From the NCBI RefSeq assembly GCF_002878395.1, contig NC_061114.1:147379229-147443228 (forward strand): 64,000 nt of DNA. The letters are read 5' to 3'. Each line of letters begins with the position of its first letter. Within the stretch, counting starts at the first letter, position 1. The translations under genes and the position numbers were made by a program. The notes under the pieces are model-generated. The model searched no databases. It saw only the letters and a program-made list of their open reading frames with translations, and was not told the origin of the DNA. The DNA comes from Capsicum annuum (lineage: Eukaryota; Streptophyta; Magnoliopsida; Solanales; Solanaceae). Shown here piece after piece: positions 55,971 through 64,000 of this stretch.

Positions 55971-56880
55971 TCAAGCATAATAAAAGACTAGGAAAGTTAA
56001 GATAGGAATAGTACCTCTAATGATCTTCACTTTCTGTATCGCCTGATGAACAAGATCAGGACCATACAACTGAGTCTCACCCACTTTATACCATCCTATC
56101 GGATACCTACATCTTCTCCCATACAAAGCCTCAAAAGGAGCCATCTTGATACTGGTATGGTAACTATTATTGTAAGTGAATTTAACCAGTGGCAAGTGAT
56201 CTACGCAAATACCTTTGAAATCAATAACACATGCCCTTAACATATCTTCGAGGGTGTTAATGGTACGCTCAGCTTGCCCATCTGTCTGAGGGTGGAAAGC
56301 TGTGCTTAAATTCACTTGTATACCTAAACCCTTCTAAAAAGATCTCCAGAACTGAGGTGAAAACTGTGTACCTCTATCAGATATAATGGACACTGGTGCC
56401 CCATGCAATCAAACTATCTCCTCAATGTAAATCTTAGCATAAACCTCTCCCGAATAATTAGTCCTCACAGGCAAAAAGTGGACTGACTTTGTCAACCGAT
56501 CTACAATGACCCATCTAGAATCATATTGGTTTCGGGATCTCAAAAGTCCGGTAACGAAGTCCATGTTTATCATCTCCCACTTCCATAAAGGCAGGTCTAT
56601 CTCTTGGGAAGTATCACTTGGCCTCATGTGTTCTACCTTCACTTGTTGACAGTTTAAATACTTGGACACAAAATCAGCTACATCACGTTTCATGTTATTC
56701 CACCAATACAAGGTTTTCAGATCATGTTACATCTTAGTAGAGCCTGGGTGAATGAAATACCACAAAGTGTATGCCTCATTAAGGATTCTTTCCCATAGCC
56801 CATCAACATTCGGAACGCACAACCTACCCTGAAATCTCAGAATACCATCACCACCAATTTCAAATGACATAACCTTTTAT
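55971..56880 (-). pseudogene. Integrase of F, C-terminus deleted
   Basis: WWNNMKRDVADFVSKYLNC and QQVKVEHMRPSD are the zinc-binding end. The core has NMDFVTGLLRSRNQYDS with the first Asp, VSIISDRGTQFSPQF with the second, and AERTINTLEDMLRACVIDF with the Glu. ALYGRRCRYPIGWYKVGE and VHQAIQKVKIIRG follow. Then the text jumps straight to the pre-LTR tail: no GPF region and no chromodomain. Two stops interrupt the core region (about 56408 and 56333). The enzyme would lack its DNA-binding C-terminus. Confidence 0.9.
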
Positions 56881-57620
56881 TGACCCACATCTTTCTTGAT
56901 TTGCTTCAGGATGAGATCTTCAACCTGCTTCTCCTTAACTTCAGCATAAAGGGATGACTTAGCTGACTCATGAATAATCATCCCTCTATCTTTGGAATCT
57001 AAGAGTCGCACTCCTAGATTTGCAACGTGGTGAATATCCTTCACCATCTCTTTCTTTCCTTCTTCTACATGAGGAAGGCTGCCCATAGACAACCTGCTGA
57101 GGGTGTCGGCTACAACATTTGCCTTGCTCAGATGGTAATGCAGACTCATATCATAGTCTTTCAAAAGTTCCATCCAACGCCTCTAACTGAGGTTCAATTA
57201 TTTCTGTGAGAAAACATACTGCAAACTCTTATGGTCAGTATAAATATCAACATGCACTCCATAGAGATAGTGCCTCAAGCTTCTAAGTGCAAACACCACG
57301 GATGCTAACTCCAAGTCATGAGTAAGGTAATTGCGCTCATGCACCTTTAACTGCCTAGATGCATAAGATATTACCTTACCACGCTGCATCAATACATAAC
57401 CAAGTCCCACATGGGATGCATCACAATAAACCACAAAATCATCTACATCCTCGGGAAGGGTCAAAATAGGAGCAGTAGTCAGCCTGTCCTTTAACTTCTC
57501 AAAACTATTTTCACACAAGTCAGACCACAAAAACTTCATCTTTTTCTGAGTCAGTTTAGTAAGCGGAGAAGCTATAGAACAAAAACTCTCTACGAACCTG
57601 CTGTAATACCCTGCCAAATC
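56881..57620 (-). pseudogene. RNase H and connection of F
   Basis: [18 protein letters not shown], then [52 protein letters not shown] and [17 protein letters not shown]. All three acidic positions (Asp, Glu, Asp) and the His after the last Asp are present. A stop follows SQK, then [20 protein letters not shown] and [15 protein letters not shown] lead to integrase in the same frame. This is a near-complete domain. Confidence 0.9.
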
Positions 57621-58450
57621 TAAGAAGCTCGGTTGGAGTCATGGGTCTGGGCTATTTTCTCATTGCTTCAACTTTCTGGGGATCCACTCTTATCCCATCA
57701 CTGTACACAATATGCCCCAGGAAGGAAATAGCATCTAACCAAAATTCATACTTAGAAAATTTGGCATACAATTGATGATCCTTAAGGGTCTGAAGAATAA
57801 TTCGAAGGTGATTGGCGCGATCCTCTTCACTCTTAGAATAGATCAGAATATCATCAATAAAAACAATGATGAACAATTCAAGAAACTAATGGAACACTCT
57901 ATTCATAAGATCCATGAAGGCTGCAGGGGCGTTAGTCAACCCGAAGGACATGACTAGAAATTTGTAGTGACCATATCGGGTTCGAAAGGCTGTCTTGGGT
58001 ATGTCTGACTCCCTAACTTTCAACTAATGATAACACAAATAAAGGTCTATTTTTGAAAAACACTTGGAACCCTGAAGCTGGTCAAAAAGGTCATCAATCC
58101 TAGGAAGAAGATATTTATTTTTAATCATGACCTTATTCAACTGACAGTAGTCTATGCACATATGAAGGGACCCATCCTTCTTTCGCACGAAGAGCACGGG
58201 TGCAACCCATGGGGAAACACTAGGATGAATAAAACCTTTGTCTAGGAGGTCTACAAGCTGTTCTTTTAACTCCTTTAGTTCCACGGGAGCCATTCTATAT
58301 GGTGGAATAGAAATAGGATAAGTGTCTGGCAACACATCAATGCCAAAATCTATCTCCCTATCAGGGGGTATCCCTGGGAGATCTTTGAGAAAAACTTCTA
58401 GGAATTCATTCACTATAGGGACTGGCTGTAGAGGAAGGTTCAACTTTTGA
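57621..58450 (-). pseudogene. Reverse transcriptase of F
   Basis: Linker [20 protein letters not shown], then [40 protein letters not shown] and [11 protein letters not shown] with a stop. Text continues [20 protein letters not shown] and the catalytic [19 protein letters not shown] with intact FIDD. The thumb [20 protein letters not shown] is in the same frame. One stop (58021-58023) and a frame change at about 57620-57650 separate it from RNase H. Confidence 0.92.
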
Positions 58451-59194
58451 ATCTTTTACTCAGATTAGATAATACATACAACCTTTGGAGATAAGCTTTC
58501 AGGATCTAAGATAAGAGATAAAGTGACCTCTTGGTTCCATTGAACTCTCTACCCATATAATTGATGTCTCATTCGGGAAAGAAAAAGTGACCTTTCGGGT
58601 TCTGCAATCAAGGGTGGCATAACACGAATGGAGCCAGTCCATCCCAAGGATGGCATCAAAATCTATCATATCCATTTCTATACGGTATACCACAGTTTCC
58701 CTACTATGAATAAACATGACATAATTTCTATACACCCTTCTAGCAACAACAGAATCACCTACAAGAGTACAAACAGAGAAGGGTTCTACAAAAACTTCAG
58801 GCTCAAGCCCAAAACCAACAGCCACATAAGGGGTCACATAAGATAAAGTAGACCCGGGATCAAGAAATATATAATCATCATGAGAAATGATTCGTAACAT
58901 ACCGGTGATAACATCTGGTGAAACTTTCGCCTCCTGGAGGTTAGTCAAAGAATATAACTGGTTACGACCGCTTCCGGCAGCTAAAGGAGCACCATTAGGA
59001 AAAGGAGCTGTGGAGGTAGCTTGGGACTTAGCCCCCCCTCCCCCCTGTATTTCCTCCAGCAAAAGGACAACCTCTCTGAAGGTAACCCACTTTGCCACAA
59101 ATATAGCAGTTTCTCCCCTCAAACCAGTACTTCCATAGATAATTCCTTCTGCAAACCTCATACCACGGATAAGTACGATGCTACTGGGCCACAC
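58451..59194 (-). pseudogene. Aspartic protease of F, with zinc-knuckle region
   Basis: One open frame of 231 codons. The N-terminal part corresponds to the nucleocapsid region but has lost most CCHC spacing (AIFVAKWVTF where a knuckle should be). After a Pro/Ser-rich linker, the active site is FLDPGSTLSYVTPYVAVGFG (DPGS at 58850-58861), the form used by this gypsy group in place of DTG. IEMDMIDFDAILGMDWLHSC is the C-terminal strand. A frame change between about 58450 and 58500 leads into RT. Confidence 0.88.
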
Positions 59195-60345
59195 TACCCT
59201 AAGACTGTGTACCTAAAACTTTGGATCCATGAGGAGTCTGAAAACTCTGAGTTTGTTTGTCTGTCGGTGGTCTGGGTGCTGGGGTGCTGGCTGCTGACTG
59301 TACATTATTCCAAAACTTCTTTTTCTTTGACCATTTATCACCCCAGTTACCACTTTGCAGCTGACTCTAGTGTTGGTCCGCAGATCTAGCTCTCTTAGCC
59401 TACCTGTCTTTCTCTCTAAATTTAGCAATCTTTTTCTTCTTCTCTTCCACCTACTGCATATGAATTGTCAGTCAACCAAAGTCTAATACTTATTCAACAT
59501 AGCCCTCTGGCACTTAAGTACCAGGTTATCATCAAGGCCAGATGCAAATTTCCTTCTCTGGGCTCTCTTATTACTAGTCAACTCTGGTGCATAGCGGGCT
59601 AGTTTATCAAACTTCAAAGTGTACTCCTAGACACTCATACTGCCCTGCTCCAGATTCATAAATTCTTCTGCTTTCGTCTCCCTCAACTCCAAAGGAAAGA
59701 ATCGATCAAAGAAAGCTTCCATAAATTCACCCCAAACTGTGGGCTCAGCACTTTCACCTTTTGCATCTTCCCAGTCGGTATACCACTGATTCGCAACGTC
59801 CTTGAGCTGATAGGTTTCTAGCTCTACCCCTTCAAGCTCATCCATATGTATCACCTTAAAGATCTTTTCCATCTCATCCATGAACACTTATGGATCTTTC
59901 TCCACCTTGGAGCCAGTGAACTTAGATGGGTTCATTTTCATGAAATGTCTGACTCTAGTAGCCTCAGACATAACAGATGTAGAACTAACATCTTTCGATG
60001 TATGAGCCTAGTTAGCTACCAACTGTGTCAGCATATAAATGGACCATCTGAATTCTACATTTGAAATATCTCCCTGAGCAGTTGGGGGATGGTTGGCATT
60101 AGTCCGCAGGGCCCGAGGTGGACTGGTCAAGACTGGAGGGACTCTTGAAGTAGGGACAAATTCTGGAGTGTGAGCCCTATTATGGGTCCACATCCCATGG
60201 GTGAGACGGACCTCATCTGCCTGAGCATTCTGATCGATGATATAATGTGGAGGCATATATGTGTTTCTGAAACACAAGTGACCATTGATTAGGGGACAGT
60301 TCAGACTCTGAAGCACAAACTAAATGACAAAGAACGGAAATATTT
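59195..60345 (-). pseudogene. Gag (capsid) of F
   Basis: The N-terminal frame (60008-60316) is Pro- and Asn-rich. The capsid reads VMSEATRVRHFMKMNPSKFT, then VFMDEMEKIFKVIHMDELEG, YQLKDVANQWYTDWEDAKGE and WGEFMEAFFDRFFPLELRET. EYTLKFDKLARYAPEL and KRAQRRKFASGLDDNLVLKC follow. Stops occur at about 59888, 59624 and further toward the knuckle. Order and wording are those of the gypsy gag family, which packages element RNA. The start codon cannot be fixed. Confidence 0.85.
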
Positions 60346-60465
60346 CCTAAACACCTAGTAGCCCCCTTTTATAAGTGTGGCGCGCTACACACCCATAAAT
60401 AGGACTCTACCCGACGTGATTTTACAGACACCCTGGGACCATGAACCGTGCTTTAATACCAAGTT
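60346..60465 (-). promoter_or_regulatory. PBS and leader of F with a dimerisation-like hairpin
   Basis: The minus strand after the 5' LTR reads AACTTGGTATTAAAGC (about 60450-60465), a mutated tRNA-Met-type primer site. About 60 bp further, GTGTG/CACAC form a stem around the loop TAGCGCGC (60375-60392), whose GCGCGC is self-complementary. 'acttataaaagggggctac' follows. The same hairpin is in the leader of E. Confidence 0.7.
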
Positions 60466-62583
60466 TGTCACAACCCAAACCAGGGCCTGACCATGACGAG
60501 CATTTCGAACCATGGAGGCCCGAAACACCCCTATTTGTCTGGTAATTATGCACCTAATTCATATGATCAAAGTAATGTGGAATAAACACAATAATTCAGA
60601 AACATAATCATAAATATGAAAAGAAACAATAACAGGGATATAAGTTTCCCCCAACATTAGTTAACCTTTAAACAACTGTCTGCAAAAATCTCTAAAAAAT
60701 GACTGAGTTAAGTAACCTTATATAAACTGGGACAAGGCCCCCAGTAGACCCCAAAACTGAATATAAGATAAAAGGACTGTAGGACATAAGACCTTCCAAA
60801 ACATAGAAGGCTCACCACTTGTCTGTAGAACTCTGTCTGAATGATCTACTAATTCTCTTGTCCCCTAGACTGGGCCTCTGAACTTGAGAGGTTGGAGAGG
60901 GGAAGGGTTCAGCACAAAAGTACTGGCATGCAGAGATATTAAAACAAAACATAATATTTTTACAAAATATAGTTGAGAGCCATTATAAAGCAATTTCGTA
61001 TCAAATCATTTGAAAACACATGGGCGTAATGCAATAGTTTTCTCAACAATCAATGAAATACAACTGAGCTAGGTGGAATACCCTACATAATTTACACCAA
61101 CTTTCTGACCTCGGTTGTCACTGAGATTAGAGTATAAGTGAGGGAGAGACACTCAAGACCACAAAGCATGGTGTCTCGACCGACTGGTAGTGCCCAAGAT
61201 TACTTAGCCTGGGATCCTACCTATAGTCCCAATTTGGGAATGACATGAAGTCAAAAACAGAATTAATTAACCTGGTAACAAAATTCCATGTCGGCAAACA
61301 CGTTTTCCAGCGATGAGCCTTTACTCTCAAATGCTTTCTTTGGGCATCCACCTTTCTCTTGTAAAATCAATGCATTCAAGTTTTATTTGATTCAATCACA
61401 TATCATGTTTTGTAGGGTATTGTCATACCCAACTTTCAAGTCCTTAATATCACTTCCACATATGCATAATCATGTAAAAACCAAGGTGCTTCATCATTTA
61501 CAAGTGGTGAACAATATTTATTTCAAATTCATGCTCTCTTTTATTGATCATAATATGATATGGGGTATCAAGACATTATCATGGAAATTTGAAAGCAATT
61601 TATCATTCATATTTATCAAACTTCCATGGAAAATCTCAAATCACATATGCATGGTTGCAATCATTGAAGTATATAGGCAAACAATTCCCATGACATAAAG
61701 AAAAATAAATTAGAAATCACATTGAAAGCAAGTTATTAGCATTTGATTGAAAACCCCCATTTAAAAGCATGCATATTCATAAAAACTACACCCATGAGAT
61801 TTTAGGATAACTCCACGTACCTCTATTTCTAAGGATAATAGATGCTTCTTGAAGCTTGCGGATTGGTGATTCCAAATATGTAATTATCTTTGAAAACCTA
61901 TGGTCGAATCTTGAGCTATTTGGGTTTTTATTTTGAAACCCTAAGGAGAATATTTGAAAACTTTTGATGAATAAAGGTGTATTTTGGGGTCGTTGGAACT
62001 GAATTTCATGTTTTAGGGCTAAGTAAAGGCGGAAAAGGACCACTTTGTCCCTAGAACAGAGTGTTTAAGTCACTTGAATTCTTTACATAGATGCCGCCCA
62101 TCCCATTGCCTATGTTCACATAGGCGCCGCCTAGGCTATCGCTTATGTTTACATAGGTGCCGCCTAGGCTATCGCGTATGCTTTCGAGTGGCTATGGGTG
62201 ACTGGTTAGGCGACGCATATCACTATAAAAGGCCATAACTTCTTGCTCGGGTGTCATATTTTAGCCAAATTAGTATCGTTTGAAAGATAACTTGAATACC
62301 TATCATTTGAAACATAGTAGGCTTCCTAATTCAACATATACAGAGAGTTATGGTCAATAGAAGCTGACACACTTTACAACGTCCACTAAAACTTAGTCGA
62401 TCGAAATAGTTTCAACTCGTCCTTAAGTTGAAGGACCTCTATGGTTTAAATTCTAGCTTGAATAGATTCACAGGCTACACAATTAATTGACATGCCGTAT
62501 TGGCATAGGATTTTATGGCTTCGGGATTTATCAGCAAATCGAAATCATGGTCTATATTGTAGCCCGAAATGCAGGGCGTTATA
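60466..62583 (-). repeat. 5' LTR of F
   Basis: It matches the 3' LTR throughout, with scattered substitutions and a few small indels (for example near 61250-61280). It starts TATAACGCC on the minus strand, where the usual TG is mutated to TA. The 33-bp array is at about 62085-62180. The open frame at 61288-61698 is a fusion of LTR text without known domains. Confidence 0.9.
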
Positions 62584-62588
62584 GATTC

Positions 62589-63335
62589 ACTATTATGATT
62601 TTGAGATTTAGTTAATTAGCATAATTCTTGTTATTATTTCTTTTTGATTTCACCCTCCAGTCTTATGGGGGCCTTCGTTGGGTTATTTACTTTATTGTAC
62701 TTACTATTTTATAGGGCTCAGTGTTGTAGTACTAGTTATGTTTTCCTTAATATAGTGATTTTGGTTATTTATTTACAGTATGTAGAGTGTTATTCTAGGT
62801 TTTCCCTCTTACCTTGACTTATCATTATTTATCATGTATCTCTTTATATTATATTATGATTTAGCTTAGTCATTTGATTAAGCCTACTGAGTACCTGTGG
62901 CTTTGGTACTTATACAACAAATGCTAATCCAAGTACTAGTATCCATTATTGACACTACGATAGTTCAAGATTAGTTTGGAGATAGGGTGAGCTCTTAGAG
63001 CTGGAGTTGACCTTTTCACCATCTTCTATATTTTGCTTAGTTTTTCCATTTTCTAGATTGACGTACAATTGTTTATTACAGTTCTTGTATTCTTTTTAGA
63101 TTTCTGGTTCTTGTAACGACACTGCTAGGTCGTGGGATATGTTATTTCGCTTATTTATCTTCCATTATTATTATAATTCTATAAATTATTCCTACATGTC
63201 CTTTACATGCATATCTCCAGAATTTACACCATTTTCTACAAAATTAGCCCATTGCTTATAGCTCTGGGATATAGTTTGTCTTATCTATCGGGAATAAAGT
63301 AGGTGCCATCATGACTCAAAACTCGAGTCTTGACA
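62589..63335 (+). repeat. 3' LTR of C, second part
   Basis: It resumes after F's duplication and continues the alignment with LTR B ('gagatttagttaattagcat', 'cttatgggggccttcgttgg'). It ends with the terminal hairpin TCATGACTC (63309-63317), a 7-base loop, GAGTCTTGA (63325-63333) and CA. CTGAC follows as C's right duplication. Confidence 0.82.
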
Positions 63336-63340
63336 CTGAC

Positions 63341-63475
63341 ACTGTGATTGTGCTAGTCAGAGTTCATAGATAGGGTGAGCTCTCGGAGTCGAATTTGATA
63401 TTTTCTCCTTTATTTTTTGATAGTCTTTCTACTTAATAGACTGTGGCATATTCACTTGATAGTACTCATATTCAT
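63341..63475 (+). repeat. LTR B, right part, truncated
   Basis: It continues LTR B after C's right target duplication (63336-63340): the segment with 'catagatagggtgagctct' matches 62980-63000 in C. It is cut by LTR Z at 63476. Confidence 0.7.
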
Positions 63476-64000
63476 TGTCATGACCCTATTTCATAGGTCA
63501 TAATGGCACCTACTGTAACCCATCAGTAGGTACCCGTAGTTTGAAACTATTAGTAAAAGACTACCAAGAGAAATGAAGGAAGAATGCAAAATAAATATAG
63601 TAAAAGGCTAAAGTTCACAAGATATTTCCAAAACTTGGTGGAATCAGTACAAGAGCATCTAATATAATGAGACTACAACATGAAGTACGAAATGAATATA
63701 CTTATTCAAACCATCTCTCAATAAAAGATATAGATAAGTCTACTACATAAGAGGGAGAATAGCAATACTCTGAATGCTAGGAGCTCACCATATGTATCTG
63801 GACCATAACTGCTTTGCACAATACACACATCAATGGTGAGAACCTATACTTTGATTTATCAGGCTAAAGGAGTGTAGTATGACTACCAAACATGTGCTAC
63901 TCATTTGCCCATTGTCGACTGAGCTCCAAGGATAATGCAAATATAAATGGCATGCCATCAGGAAAGTAAACTACACCCAAATATCCAAGAAACTAACATA
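63476..64000 (-). repeat. LTR Z, minus strand, runs off the window
   Basis: It begins TGTCATGACCC, which on the minus strand is the LTR 3' end GGGTCATGACA. It aligns with the end of LTR H: 'atggcacctactgtaaccca' against 'atggcgcctactttaaccca', then 'ggagtgtagtatgactaccaaa' and 'gcccattgtcgactgagctc'. The terminal hairpin is TCATGACCC (63478-63486) with AGGTCATAA (63495-63503). The rest lies outside. Confidence 0.75.

Larger units (their letters stand above)
53810..62583 (-). mobile_element. Gypsy element F, nearly full length
   Basis: An 8774-bp element on the minus strand, with perfect duplication GATTC at 53805-53809 and 62584-62588. LTRs are 53810-55908 (3') and 60466-62583 (5'). Gag, protease, RT, RNase H and the integrase core follow in order. 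Only two frame changes are needed to read from gag to integrase, so F is the least decayed element here. The region after the integrase core is missing: coding text jumps at about 56000 to the pre-LTR tail. Confidence 0.92.
39725..63335 (+). mobile_element. Chromodomain gypsy element C, heavily nested
   Basis: C starts TGTAATGACCC at 39725 and ends TCTTGACA at 63335. The flanks CTAAC (39720-39724) and CTGAC (63336-63340) are a target duplication with one later change. Only 544 bp of the 5' LTR remain before D inserted at 40269. A deletion removed the rest of the 5' LTR, gag and most of protease. Pol resumes at about 49200 and the 3' LTR at 51999 is split by F. C landed in an LTR of its own family (B). 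Confidence 0.82.

Overview
This window is plant nuclear heterochromatin, most likely from a Solanaceae genome (Capsicum, Solanum or Nicotiana type). That placement rests on the Ty3/gypsy families, whose LTRs begin TGTAATACCCC or TGTAATGACCC, and on a fragmented endogenous pararetrovirus resembling the solendovirus/tobacco vein clearing virus group. I see no intact host gene, tRNA or rRNA. Almost every base belongs to LTR retrotransposons nested in one another. Letters below are labels for this report only.

Left half (1-32466). An old Athila-like Ty3 element on the + strand (A) is the container. Its 5' LTR survives as 3225-3490 plus 10043-10478. It continues with a PBS-like site, gag (10501-10846 and 20708-22300), protease, RT, RNase H and integrase to about 25990, and a 3' LTR near 30882-32466. 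Inserted in A are: G, the 3' LTR (198-3224) of an element that enters from the left; V, a scrambled pararetrovirus remnant (3491-6974); S, a minus-strand solo LTR (6980-10042, duplication GAAAT); H, a full-length minus-strand chromodomain element (10847-20707, duplication AATAT); X, a minus-strand LTR plus internal DNA (about 26486-29690); and L, a truncated LTR (29695-30194).

Middle (32467-37435). About 1 kb of unassigned DNA is followed by a 37-bp minisatellite. The minisatellite is split by T (33843-37120), an element reduced to a partial LTR, a chromodomain tail and a complete LTR.

Right half (37436-64000). LTR B (37436-39724, resuming 63341-63475) was hit by C, an element of its own family (39725-63335, duplication CTAAC/CTGAC). 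C's 5' LTR was hit by D (40269-49064). D carries a 1.65-kb tetranucleotide repeat where gag and protease should be, and its RT was hit by E exactly inside the catalytic Asp-Asp codons. C's 3' LTR was hit by F (53810-62583, duplication GATTC), the best-preserved element, which lacks its integrase C-terminus. A minus-strand LTR, Z, begins at 63476 and leaves the window.

The pol genes would once have made gag, protease, RT-RNase H and integrase for copy-and-paste transposition. All are now broken by stops and frameshifts. The most interesting signals are non-coding and recur across families: a stem-loop at the LTR 3' terminus with covarying arms, internal LTR hairpins with paired substitutions, a dimerisation-like hairpin with a GCGCGC loop after the primer-binding site, family-specific palindrome arrays placed just upstream of TATA boxes, and arrays of a motif matching the Pol III B box.
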